Assembly (NCBI GenBank): GCA_038206395.1
Contig: JBBRAX010000023.1
Coordinates: 1 to 64,000, forward strand
Reading direction: 5' to 3'
Length of the DNA: 64,000 nucleotides
Origin: JAGSPQ01 sp038206395
Lineage (GTDB): Bacteria; Myxococcota; Myxococcia; Myxococcales; Myxococcaceae
The position numbers and the translations under genes were made by a program. Below are positions 36,216 through 44,679 of the stretch, in pieces. Below the pieces are notes generated by a model. The model saw only the letters and a list, made by a program, of their open reading frames with translations. It made no database searches and was not told the origin of the DNA. Every line of letters begins with the position of its first letter. Position 1 is the stretch's first letter.

Positions 36216-39200
36216 TCAGTCGAGATCCACCTGCAGCCGGCGAATGTGCTCGATCTTCAGGTTCACCACCTTGCCCTGCCGCTCGAGCCGCCCTTCGCCC
36301 AACACCAGCGCCGTGCCCGTCAGCTCGCGGCGGAACTGGTCGAACAGCTGCGGGGTGATCACGAAGTTCGCGATGCCCGTCTCGTCTTCCACCGACAGAA
36401 ACGTGAACCCCTTCGCCGTCGGAGGCCGCTGCCGCACGATCACCAGACCTCCGACCTTCACCCATTGTCCGTTCTTCCCCTGCTGCAGCCGAGCCGCAGT
36501 CAGCGCCCCTTCCTTGTCGAGCTGCGGCCGCAGCAGCTGCACCGGGTGGTACTCCAGCGACAGGCCGATGGTCTCGTAGTCGGTGGACACCCGCTCGCGA
36601 GATCCCATCTTCGGCAGCGGCACGTCTTGCGTGTCCATCGGCAGGCCGAAGAACAGATCGTCTTCTTCCAGTGGCCCCAGGGCATGAATTTCCCACAGCG
36701 CCTCGCGGCGGCTGTTGCTCAGCGAGCCCAGCGCTCCCGCCAATGCGAGGCGGGTCAGCTCATAGCGGGGAATGCGCGAGCGCCGGGCGAGCTCACCGAT
36801 CGACGAGAAGGCGCCGCCGCGGCTCCGGGCCTCCATCACCCGCCTGCATGAGTCTTCGCGAAGGCCGCGCACCAGCTGCATGCCCAGGCGCAGCACCGGC
36901 CCGTTCTTCCCCCACTGCGCCGGTGGCGCGTCGGCCGGGGCCTCGAGTGCGGGCGGGCCTTCGAGGGTGCAGTTCCAGTCGCTGGCGTTCGCGTCCACCG
37001 GCCGCACCTCGACCCCGTGCCGCCGCGCGTCGTCGACCAGCGTGTGCACCGCATAGAAACCCATTGGCTGCGAGTCGAGCAACGCCGCGCAGAACGCCGC
37101 CGGGTGGTACCGCTTCTGCCAGGACGACACGTACGCAATCAGCGCGAACGACGCCGAGTGGCTCTCGGGAAACCCGTAGTGCGCGAAGCCGTCGAACTGC
37201 TTGAAGCACTTCGTCGCGAAGACGCGATCGTACCCGCGGCTGACACAGCCCTCGATGAAGCGCTCGCGGTACTGGGGCAGCAGCATCTCGGCCCGCTTGT
37301 TCGACAGCGCGCGCCGCAGGCCGTCGGCGTCTCCGGGCGAGAACCCCGCCATCACCATCGCGAGCTTCATCGCCTGTTCCTGGAAAAGCGGAACGCCCAG
37401 GGTGCGCTGCAGAATCTCGCGCACGTCTTCCGACGGGTACGTGACGGCCTCGGTGCCATCTCGCCTGCGAAGGAAGGGGTGCACCATTTCCCCGACGATC
37501 GGGCCGGGGCGGATGATCGCGATTTCGATCACCAGGTCGTAGAAGCAGCGGGGCTTCAGCCGCGGCAGCATGTTCATCTGCGCGCGGCTCTCGACCTGGA
37601 AGACGCCAATCGCGTCGGCCTCGCACAGCATCTCGTAGACCTGGTCGTCTTCTGGAGGCACCGTCGCCATCGTCAGCGCCTGCCCGCCGTGGCTGCGCAC
37701 GAAGTTGAAGCACCGCGCGACGACGTTCAGCATCCCCAGGCCCAGCAAGTCGACCTTGAGGATGTTCAGCGCCGACAGATCGTCTTTGTCCCACTGGCAG
37801 ACCGTGCGGTCTTTCATCCGCCCGTTTTCCAGCGGCACCAGGGCGGTGAGCCGGCTGTGGGTGATCACAAAGCCGCCGACGTGAATCGAGAGGTGGCGCG
37901 GCGCGCCGGCGAGCTGCTGCGACATCGCCACCGTCTGCCGCACCTTGAGATCGGAAGGGTTCACCCCCGCGTTTCGCAGCTGAAACGGCCCGACCTCGTC
38001 GCCGAGGTCCAGCGCCTTGGCGAGGCGGTCGACCTGATCCAGCGACAGGCCCAGCGCCTTGCCGACGTCCCGCACCGCAGACCTGCCGCGGTAGCTGATG
38101 ATCTCGCTGACCATCGCCGCGCGGTGCCGGCCGTGCTTCCCGTACACGTACTGAATGACCTCTTCGCGGCGCGCGTGCTCGAAGTCGACGTCGATGTCGG
38201 GCGGCTCGCGGCGCTCCTGCGACAAGAACCGTTCGAACAGCAGGCCCATGCGCACGGGGTCGATCGAGGTGATCTGCAGCGCGTAGCAGACGGCCGAGTT
38301 CGCCGCCGAGCCGCGGCCCTGGCACAGAATTCCCTTCTCGCGCGCGAACCGGACGATGTCCCACAGCGCGAGGAAGTAGCCGGGGAAGTCGAGCTTCTCG
38401 ATCAGCTCGAGCTCGCGGTGGATCTGCCGCCGCACGTCGTCGGGGATCCCCCGCGGGTAGCGAACCACCAGGCCCTGCTCGACCAGCAGCTTCAGGTACT
38501 GCTGGGGGTGATCGATGCCTTGGGGCAGCTCTTCCCGCGAGAACTCGTACTTGAGCTCATCGAGGCTGAACACGCAGCGCGCGCTGAGCTCGGCGCCCCG
38601 GTGCACCGCCTCGGGCAGGTCGGGGAAGAGCTGCAACAGCTCGGCGGTCGACTTCAGCGTGCGTTCAGCGTTGGGGAAGAGCTTGCGGCCCGCGGCGGCA
38701 ATCAAGGTGCGGTGGCGAATCGCGGTCACCACGTCCTGCAGCGGTTGCTGGCTTCGCGTCGCGGTGTGCGCGTCGGTGTGGGCCAGCAGCGGCACGTTCA
38801 GCTCGTTCGCCAGCGAGCGCGCGCGATGCAGCCGATCTTCGTCGCCCGCGCAGAAGGCCCGAATGGCGCCGACGTAGAAGCGCTGCGGAAACGCCTCGGC
38901 CAGCTTCGCCACCCGCGACGCCTCGTCGGGGTACGGAACCATTGCCGACAGCCCTTCAGACCTTTCGGCGATCGACTGCCAGTCGAGCCCGGCTTCGCCT
39001 TTGGGGTGCGCCAGCCGGCTCTTGCAGATCAGCTCGCACAGGTTCGCGTAGCCGGTGGCGGTCTCGGCAAAGAGGATGACGCGGTGCGGGTGATCGGCGG
39101 CGCGTTCGGGCACGGGCAGCGCTCCGTCGCCGATGAGCGTCATCGTGCTGCCGGTGATGACGCGGACGTGGCGTTCTTTGCCGGCGAGGTGCGCCTTGAT

Positions 39201-39338
39201 CACCCCGTACAGCCCGTCGTCGTCGATCACCGCCAGCGCGCTGTGGCCCAGCTCGGCCGCGCGGGCGACCGCGACCTCGGGCTCGGCGGCGCCGGTGAGA
39301 AAGCCGTGGTTGGTGTGCGTGAGCTCGAGCCCGCCCAT
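36216..39338 (-). CDS. dnaE2: Error-prone DNA polymerase DnaE2
   Basis: 1,040 residues from ATG 39338, whose start overlaps the imuB stop (TGATG). It has the PHP domain at the N-terminus (ELTHTNHGFLTGA...), the polymerase palm acidic motif PPDIDVDFEH, the GRGSAANSAVCYAL fingers region, FQEQAMKLAMVMAGFSPGDADGLRRAL, and the C-terminal OB fold (VKVGGLVIVRQRPPTAKGFTFLSVEDETG). The length is that of DnaE2, shorter than replicative DnaE1. With ImuA and ImuB it forms the mutasome that copies past DNA damage. It is the third gene of the SOS-controlled cassette. Confidence 0.96.
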   Translation of the reverse strand: MGGLELTHTNHGFLTGAAEPEVAVARAAELGHSALAVIDDDGLYGVIKAHLAGKERHVRVITGSTMTLIGDGALPVPERAADHPHRVILFAETATGYANLCELICKSRLAHPKGEAGLDWQSIAERSEGLSAMVPYPDEASRVAKLAEAFPQRFYVGAIRAFCAGDEDRLHRARSLANELNVPLLAHTDAHTATRSQQPLQDVVTAIRHRTLIAAAGRKLFPNAERTLKSTAELLQLFPDLPEAVHRGAELSARCVFSLDELKYEFSREELPQGIDHPQQYLKLLVEQGLVVRYPRGIPDDVRRQIHRELELIEKLDFPGYFLALWDIVRFAREKGILCQGRGSAANSAVCYALQITSIDPVRMGLLFERFLSQERREPPDIDVDFEHARREEVIQYVYGKHGRHRAAMVSEIISYRGRSAVRDVGKALGLSLDQVDRLAKALDLGDEVGPFQLRNAGVNPSDLKVRQTVAMSQQLAGAPRHLSIHVGGFVITHSRLTALVPLENGRMKDRTVCQWDKDDLSALNILKVDLLGLGMLNVVARCFNFVRSHGGQALTMATVPPEDDQVYEMLCEADAIGVFQVESRAQMNMLPRLKPRCFYDLVIEIAIIRPGPIVGEMVHPFLRRRDGTEAVTYPSEDVREILQRTLGVPLFQEQAMKLAMVMAGFSPGDADGLRRALSNKRAEMLLPQYRERFIEGCVSRGYDRVFATKCFKQFDGFAHYGFPESHSASFALIAYVSSWQKRYHPAAFCAALLDSQPMGFYAVHTLVDDARRHGVEVRPVDANASDWNCTLEGPPALEAPADAPPAQWGKNGPVLRLGMQLVRGLREDSCRRVMEARSRGGAFSSIGELARRSRIPRYELTRLALAGALGSLSNSRREALWEIHALGPLEEDDLFFGLPMDTQDVPLPKMGSRERVSTDYETIGLSLEYHPVQLLRPQLDKEGALTAARLQQGKNGQWVKVGGLVIVRQRPPTAKGFTFLSVEDETGIANFVITPQLFDQFRRELTGTALVLGEGRLERQGKVVNLKIEHIRRLQVDLD

Positions 39339-40879
39339 CAGTCGAACACCCCCTGCGCGTAGAAGCGGCCGTCGCGCCCATCGCGAAACACCCACAGCGG
39401 GCCGACACCCTCGAGCACCACCCGGTAGTAGTCGCGGGCGTAGGGGTGCTCCGTCCACCACTCGCCGGCCAGCCGTTCGGGCCCGAACATCGCGGTCACC
39501 CGGCGCTTGCGACCCAGGAGGCTCAGCGACACCAGCGCGCCTTCTGGGGTCAGCTCGGCAGGCAACGGGGCGGGAGCGCGCAGCAACCGCGCCGGCCGCT
39601 CGAGCAGCTGCTCTGCTTCCCTGCCCTTCACCGGCACCACCGCCTCGGCCTTTGGCATCGCCGATTCCCACCAGCCCAGCGATCTTTCTGGCGCCGATGA
39701 GAGCGCGAAGCGCTTCTCTTTCCACGCGGCCTCGGGGCGATGCGTGTCGACCAGCTCGACCCCGAACAGCGCGTCTTCGCCCAGCGCGCTCTGCAGCCGC
39801 GACAGCACCACCTCGAGCGCCGCCTCCCCATTCGGAGCGTCCCCTAAATTCAGCTGCCGCCCATCGTCCGAGCACGCCTCGTCGATGGTCACCGCCAGCG
39901 CGCAGATGGGGCGCCGCACGGTGAGATCCGTCAGCCGGTGGCGAATCAGCTCGACCAGCAGCTTCGACTGCGCCGACGGTCGGGCGAGGATCAACGAGAC
40001 CTCGGCCGTCTCGACCCGCTCGAGATCCAGCCGCACCGTGAGCCGCACCGCCGCCAGCTTCCGCCCCTGCATGCGGCCACACAGCCGGTCGACCGCCGTC
40101 TTCAGCGCGAAGAGCAGCGGCTCGAGCGCCTCGGCCGGCCAGTCGAGCGCGATCGCCTCGTGCAACACCTCGGGCAATTCGTCGGGGGTGAAGATCGAGT
40201 CGTCCGCTCCGCGCGCGAGCTGCGCCGCCATCGTGCCTTCGTGACCGAAGCGGGCCGAGACAGCGCCAGCGGGCAGCGCGGCGACCTCGCCCAGCGTGGT
40301 GAGGCCGAGACCCGCGAGCGGCTCGACACCGCCCGGCCCCAGCGCACGGGTGAGCGCTTGAAGGGGAAGCGCCGAGAGCCGGGAGCCTCCGCGTGCGGGC
40401 ACCACGCTGACCGCGTCGGTGGTGAAGCGGGCCAGCGCCTGCACGGTGAAGCGTTCGCTGCCGATCACGCCCCGCCCCACCCAGCCCTGCTGCAGACACA
40501 GCGCGAGCACCGCGTGCAGCCACGGCGCTTCTCCACCTTTCAGCGGGGCCGCCGACGCGTCGACCCACACCCCTTCCGGAGGGTCGATTTGAAAGCCGGG
40601 CGTCAGCACCATCAGCGCCTCGCCCAGCGACGCGAGCGCCTGCGCCTCTTCGGCGGGGAAATACGGCAGCCGGTGAAGGTCGGGCACCAGCGCGCCGGCA
40701 GCCGCGACCGACTGCCCGGGGCGCACGCCCGCCTTGAGCGCCGCGCTCGAGGCAAAGGCCACCCGCTGCACGCCCCGCTCATCGGCCCAGAGCACGACGG
40801 GGCGGCCGGTGAGCGAAGGCGTCTCGCGCACACGCCGCTGCACCGGCAGCCTTGGAAAGTGGAGGTAGCCCAGGCGCAT
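39338..40879 (-). CDS. imuB: ImuB, Y-family polymerase-like mutasome adaptor
   Basis: 513 residues from ATG 40879, with AGGTG just upstream (a GTG at 40885 is alternative). Y-family fold with little-finger region (LYLHFPRLPVQRR, then ALASLGEALMVLTPGFQIDPPEGVWVDASA) but without the catalytic acidic pair in the first palm motif, as expected for ImuB, which is a non-catalytic adaptor linking the beta clamp, ImuA and DnaE2. Helix-hairpin region GLGLTTLGEVAALPAGAVSARFG is present. Overlaps dnaE2 by TGATG; the imuA stop lies 6 bp before its start. Confidence 0.94.
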   Translation of the reverse strand: MRLGYLHFPRLPVQRRVRETPSLTGRPVVLWADERGVQRVAFASSAALKAGVRPGQSVAAAGALVPDLHRLPYFPAEEAQALASLGEALMVLTPGFQIDPPEGVWVDASAAPLKGGEAPWLHAVLALCLQQGWVGRGVIGSERFTVQALARFTTDAVSVVPARGGSRLSALPLQALTRALGPGGVEPLAGLGLTTLGEVAALPAGAVSARFGHEGTMAAQLARGADDSIFTPDELPEVLHEAIALDWPAEALEPLLFALKTAVDRLCGRMQGRKLAAVRLTVRLDLERVETAEVSLILARPSAQSKLLVELIRHRLTDLTVRRPICALAVTIDEACSDDGRQLNLGDAPNGEAALEVVLSRLQSALGEDALFGVELVDTHRPEAAWKEKRFALSSAPERSLGWWESAMPKAEAVVPVKGREAEQLLERPARLLRAPAPLPAELTPEGALVSLSLLGRKRRVTAMFGPERLAGEWWTEHPYARDYYRVVLEGVGPLWVFRDGRDGRFYAQGVFD

Positions 40880-40885
40880 GGTCAC

Positions 40886-41806
40886 CTAAGGCCCGGGCAC
40901 GCCGAGCAGCTGCCTCAACGGCGCCTGCGGAGCGTCGCGCCCCGGCCTGCCGTTGCGAAGCCCGCAGCCCATCGTGGGCGCCGCGTTGCCGACCGGCCGG
41001 TTCGGCGGCTCGAAGCCCTCGCGCTGCAGGTTCTTCTTCCGCCGAATGAAGGGCTCGAGGCAGACGGGCTCGTCATAGGTCGCTTCGACCGTCGCGCAGC
41101 GCCGAAGCCGTGGCGCGTTGCCGACGAACAGCCCGCGGCGCTGCAGCTGCAGCCGCCTTCCGACCCCGGTGCGGCTGTGCGCGACCTCGACGTCGAAGGA
41201 CTCTCCGGGCTCGTGTCCTTCCGCGTCGGCGAGGCGAAGCGTGGGGCCAGGCGTGGTGAGCAGCAGCCGCACCAACCCTTCGGCCTGGGCCTCTTGCGAC
41301 GTGAGCAGCACCAGCAGCGCTCCGCCGGTGCGCGCGGCGTCCGACAGCTTCTTGGATTCCTGCAGCGACAGGCGCACGCCGGTGCGGTTGAGGTCGAGCA
41401 CGACGCAGGTGAAGGCCCCGCTGCGCAGCAGCTGCACCGCCGACCAGACGAGCTGCCCCGGCGCTTTCGGGCGGACGACGAGCAGGCGGTTCAGCTGCAC
41501 GCCGAGCCCGACCGCAGCGGGTGGGTAGAGCTCGCCCGGGCCATCGACCCACGCCGAGAGACGGCCTTCCTGGCCCGCGGCAGCGACGGCCTTCAACGCC
41601 AGGCTCGTGCGACCCGAGGCGAGCTCACCCGACAGCTCGACGCAGCCGCCCAATCGCCAGATGCCCAGCGCATCGAGCGCCTCGAGCCCGGTGTGAAGAG
41701 AGAGGACGAACTGGCGCGGCGCCGCATGAACCCGGCGGATCTCTGCGCGCAGCCGGGTGATCGTCGCTTCGCGGGACGCTGCATCTTGGGTGACCGGCAT
41801 CGACAT
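40886..41806 (-). CDS. imuA: ImuA, RecA-like mutasome protein
   Basis: 306 residues from ATG 41806, with GGAG 5 bases upstream; a TTG at 41824 and an ATG at 41800 are other options. RecA/SulA-like domain: LSLHTGLEALDALGIWRLGGCVELSGELASGRTSLAL with a divergent Walker A (GELASGRT) and AFTCVVLDLNRTGV as the Walker B-like strand. The C-terminal tail is Arg/Pro-rich. ImuA is needed for damage-induced mutagenesis with ImuB and DnaE2. First gene of the cassette; an SOS box lies 30 bp upstream. Confidence 0.88.
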   Translation of the reverse strand: MSMPVTQDAASREATITRLRAEIRRVHAAPRQFVLSLHTGLEALDALGIWRLGGCVELSGELASGRTSLALKAVAAAGQEGRLSAWVDGPGELYPPAAVGLGVQLNRLLVVRPKAPGQLVWSAVQLLRSGAFTCVVLDLNRTGVRLSLQESKKLSDAARTGGALLVLLTSQEAQAEGLVRLLLTTPGPTLRLADAEGHEPGESFDVEVAHSRTGVGRRLQLQRRGLFVGNAPRLRRCATVEATYDEPVCLEPFIRRKKNLQREGFEPPNRPVGNAAPTMGCGLRNGRPGRDAPQAPLRQLLGVPGP

Positions 41807-41835
41807 GGGCGCTCCGACCGTCAAAAGGATCCATG

Positions 41836-41853
41836 ACTGAACACGGGTTCAGT
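41836..41853 (-). promoter_or_regulatory. SOS (LexA-type) box in the imuA promoter
   Basis: Perfect inverted repeat ACTGAAC-ACGG-GTTCAGT. It keeps the GTTCAG half-site and overall spacing of the LexA-binding motif I recall for Myxococcus xanthus. On the minus strand a -35-like TTGATA lies immediately upstream and a weak -10-like CATGGAT immediately downstream, 17 bp apart, so the operator fills the promoter spacer. LexA bound there would block imuA-imuB-dnaE2. Confidence 0.8.
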
Positions 41854-41956
41854 ATCAAGGAGGGCTGACATGTGGCCGAAGTCGCTCGGGTTTCTGGAGG
41901 CTCGCAAACGCGCCGAGGCCGAAAACTCGGGCCCCTGAGGTGGCTCGGGCCCTGGG

Positions 41957-42124
41957 GTGACACAAATCGAGGTTCGCGACCTTGAGTGGGGATGGAAGCA
42001 ATTCCTGATCGACTCCGCGTGGTTGCCGTTGACGCTGGTGTTGGGGGTGCTCCTGGGGGGCTTGATGCGACCGGCCGCCGGCTCGAGGCCGGATATTGGT
42101 CAGCAGCGCCGACCGCGCGCCTGA
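41957..42124 (+). CDS. Possible 55-aa membrane protein or remnant
   Basis: GTG 41957 opens a 55-codon frame (MTQIEVRDLEWGWKQFLIDS...) with one convincing membrane helix, AWLPLTLVLGVLLGGLM, and a basic tail. There is no clear ribosome site, and it overlaps another frame that continues into the next fragment, so it may be the surviving piece of a decayed gene. Confidence 0.3.
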   Translation: MTQIEVRDLEWGWKQFLIDSAWLPLTLVLGVLLGGLMRPAAGSRPDIGQQRRPRA

Positions 42125-42285
42125 ACCTGGTGGTGAAGCTGCCCTGGGGCCTCAAGCCCGAGCTCATCGCCGGCTACGAGGCGCGAATCGGGTTCGCGTT
42201 GCGAGAGGGTGAGCCACCGATGCCTCGCTCGAGTCTCTTCGTCGGCTTTCGTGTGCCGCTCGTCGCTGACGGCGCCGCGCGATGA
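42060..42285 (+). pseudogene. Fragment resembling the end of an outer-membrane barrel protein
   Basis: The frame ending at TGA 42285 reads LEAGYWSAAPTARLNLVVKL, then PWGLKPELIAGYEARIGFAL, then RSSLFVGFRVPLVADGAAR. The alternating strands and a near-terminal aromatic are like the last strands of a beta-barrel. No plausible start or earlier strands exist. Its stop overlaps the next gene's ATG (ATGA), a sign that both once formed an operon. Its position in a patch of broken genes supports decay. Family not identified. Confidence 0.35.
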
Positions 42286-42650
42286 AGGTACTGCTCGTTG
42301 CAAGCATCGTGTTGTTCCTCGGTTGCACGCCCCCGCCCCCGTCGTTCGAGTGCACCGCCTTGCCAGAGGGGGACACTGCTCGACCGCGTCACCGCCGCGG
42401 GGCTACCCGGGGTGGCGTTGATGATTCACGACCCGAAGCTGGACAATTGGGTCGGCGCGCGCGGCGCCGCAGACATGGGCTCGAAGACGCCGCTTTCGCC
42501 GTGTCATCTCTTCCTCGCGGGGAGCGTGACCAAAACTTTCACGGCCACCGCCATTCTTCAGCTCGCCGAGCAGGGAAAGTTGAGGCTCGATCAACCGCTG
42601 GCCGAGCTGGTGCCAGCGCAGGACCTGGCGCGAATCACCAATGCCAACCG
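42282..42650 (+). pseudogene. Truncated, frameshifted serine beta-lactamase-like lipoprotein
   Basis: ATG 42282 starts a lipoprotein signal, MKVLLVASIVLFLGC. After residue 29 the frame breaks in the GGGGG run 42368-42372. With one G removed it continues TLLDRVTAAGLPGVALMIHD and LFLAGSVTKTFTATAILQLA, which includes the SxTK catalytic motif (SVTK) of the class C beta-lactamase/penicillin-binding-protein family, then QGKLRLDQPLAELVP. Similarity stops near 42640, so the YxN and KTG motifs are missing. Inactive remnant; the ancestor would have been a lipid-anchored serine hydrolase. Confidence 0.75.
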
Positions 42651-42679
42651 CGTCTGCTTCGGCAGGGCATCAAAGAGGG

Positions 42680-42745
42680 CACCTTCCACTGAAACCGAAA
42701 ACCCGGCCTTGAAAGCGGGTCGCAGAGTTCGTACCACCGGCGCAC
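42680..42745 (+). other. Short intergenic stretch with a hairpin
   Basis: Between the broken beta-lactamase gene and the SEC-C gene there is ACCCG-GCCTTGAAAG-CGGGT, a 5-bp stem with an inner CTT/AAG pairing, like a small terminator without T-run. No gene or promoter boxes recognised. Confidence 0.3.
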
Positions 42746-44668
42746 ATGCTCACGCGCCGCAACGTCGAAGCGATCAGCAAGCAGCTCAAAGATCCGTTGG
42801 CCTCCTTCGAGGCGGCGCTTGAACGCAAGGACGTCGACGAGGCGGCGGCGGTCGCGCTGGCTGCGATGCTGATCGAGAAGCCGCTGCCGATGGACGCGGT
42901 AGCGAAGATCGCAGCCGACGTCAGCGTGCCGGACGTCATTCTGCCGCTGTTCGCGACCGCGACGGGGACGCTGGGCAGAGACAGTCAGGCCCTGGAGCTC
43001 GACGAGTACCGTGCGGCGCTGGTGGCGGCGGCCGAGGTGTCGAGGGTGAAGGGCAAGCCACCGAAGTGGCTCATCGAGGCGATCGCCGACCAGATCGATC
43101 AGAGCATCTCGGACGCGTCGTACGAGCTGCTGGCCGCCTGCGCCTGGGAGCTCGACATCCCCGAGCTCTTCGCCGTGCGCCACAGCGTGAAGACGTACCT
43201 GCCCGCCGCCGACGCGCGCGAGGTCTGGGCGACGGTGAAGCGCGACATCTCAAAGCCGCTGCAGATCCTGCCCGAGCAGGAGCTGAGCCTGCCGGCCGTC
43301 TCGGTGAAGCGCGGCAACGACGGGCCCGGCCGCAACGACCCCTGCCCTTGTGGCAGCGGCGAGAAGTTCAAGAAGTGCCACGGCGCGGATGGATCGAAGG
43401 GGTTCGACGCGGGTGCTCCGAAGACGCGGGCTGAGAAGCTGGCGGCGCTGGTGCCGCAGCTCGAGCCGAAGCACCTCGCGGGGCTGACCGCAGCGGACCT
43501 GAGGAGCCTCGAGCTCGAGAAGCTGCCGCTGCGGCTCGCGCAGGGCGTGTTCCGCGAGTGGATGTACCGCCAGCGCTGGCAGGAGGCCGAGCGCGCGGTC
43601 GAGGCGGTGGTGAAGCTGCCTGACGCGGTGGAAAAGGCGGATGCGTTTCGCGACGAGCTGATGTGGCAGGCGCTGCAGCGCGGGCAGCCGCAGGTCGCCG
43701 AACGGCAGCGGGCAAAGGTGGCGAAGCCCGAGCTGCTCACGCCGGTGCTCGAGATTCACGCGGCGCTGCTGGCGAAGTGGCCAGGCTGGTTCGAGCTCAT
43801 CGAAGACGTGTGCGTGGATCACGTGAGCACGGGCCACCTGCCGGACGTGCTGGATCTGATCTACGTGCTGCTGCAGCGGGCTCCGGGAATCGGCGTGCTG
43901 GTGGCGGCCGGGCTCTTCCCGCGGCTCGAGCCCGCCGAGGCCGAACGGATGTACCTCGCGATGGACGACGCGCGCGATCGGCTGGGAATGCCGTCGTTGA
44001 AGGTGCGGGCGGCGCGAAAGTCGGCGCGGGTCGAGGTGAAGAAGGAACCGAAGAAGGTAGATCCAAAAGAGAAGGCGAAGATCCGCGCGCTCGAGACGAC
44101 GCTTGAAGAATCGAAGCGGAAGATGCGGCAGATCGAGAGGCAGCTGGAAGAAGAGAAGTCGAAAGCATCAGATGTGCCGGCGCCCGCCGAGGCGCCCGGC
44201 GCGCGCAAGGCCTTCGCGCAGCGCATCGACGAGCTGGAAGATCGGATTCGCGAAGGAAACGCCGAACGCGCGCAGCTGCGGCGCGAAGTGGCCGACCTGA
44301 CTGAACGTCTGCAGGTTGAAGCGCCCGCGGCGAAGGCGCCCGAGGTGGTCGAGGCCGACGAGCCCGGAGAAGGCGCGTCGCGGCCGCGCGGGCTGATGAC
44401 GACCCAGTGGGAACCGCGGGCGATCGAGTCGCTGGAAGCGTTGCCCCAGCGCGTGTCGGAAGACGTGCTGGTGCGGCTCGCGGAGCTCGGCGGCGGCGAT
44501 GCCGCGCACTGGATCGAGGTGAAGCAGCTGCAGGCAGTGGCAGGTCTGTACACGGCGCGCATCGGCATTCACTACCGGGCCATCTTCACCATCGAGGGCA
44601 AGACGTTGAGGGTCCACGAGGTGGTACACCGCGAAGGGTTCGACACGGCGCTTCGCCGCTTCAAGTGA
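42746..44668 (+). CDS. SEC-C zinc motif + coiled coil + RelE/ParE-like C-terminal fusion
   Basis: 640 residues from ATG 42746. Residues 1-190 are helical and unassigned. A SEC-C motif lies near 195-213 (GRNDPCPCGSGEKFKKCHG), a zinc-binding ribosome- or protein-binding tag like that of SecA. A helical region to about 420 is followed by a Lys/Glu-rich coiled coil (about 430-530). The last 90 residues resemble a RelE/ParE toxin fold: WEPRAIESLEALPQRVSEDV, then QAVAGLYTARIGIHYRAIFT and LRVHEVVHREGFDTALRRF, with the YxxRIG.HYRAIF strand pair typical of that fold. No antitoxin gene is beside it. A role on the ribosome or in mRNA handling is inference. Confidence 0.8.
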   Translation: MLTRRNVEAISKQLKDPLASFEAALERKDVDEAAAVALAAMLIEKPLPMDAVAKIAADVSVPDVILPLFATATGTLGRDSQALELDEYRAALVAAAEVSRVKGKPPKWLIEAIADQIDQSISDASYELLAACAWELDIPELFAVRHSVKTYLPAADAREVWATVKRDISKPLQILPEQELSLPAVSVKRGNDGPGRNDPCPCGSGEKFKKCHGADGSKGFDAGAPKTRAEKLAALVPQLEPKHLAGLTAADLRSLELEKLPLRLAQGVFREWMYRQRWQEAERAVEAVVKLPDAVEKADAFRDELMWQALQRGQPQVAERQRAKVAKPELLTPVLEIHAALLAKWPGWFELIEDVCVDHVSTGHLPDVLDLIYVLLQRAPGIGVLVAAGLFPRLEPAEAERMYLAMDDARDRLGMPSLKVRAARKSARVEVKKEPKKVDPKEKAKIRALETTLEESKRKMRQIERQLEEEKSKASDVPAPAEAPGARKAFAQRIDELEDRIREGNAERAQLRREVADLTERLQVEAPAAKAPEVVEADEPGEGASRPRGLMTTQWEPRAIESLEALPQRVSEDVLVRLAELGGGDAAHWIEVKQLQAVAGLYTARIGIHYRAIFTIEGKTLRVHEVVHREGFDTALRRFK

Positions 44669-44679
44669 GGGGGACTTCC

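Noticed and set aside
37017..39362. Plus-strand frame opposite dnaE2
   Set aside because: Antisense shadow; no recognisable domain, while the minus strand encodes all DnaE2 motifs.
42282..42692. Intact small lipoprotein gene
   Set aside because: After the lipobox the unshifted frame becomes Arg/Gly-rich nonsense, while the shifted frame shows beta-lactamase motifs.
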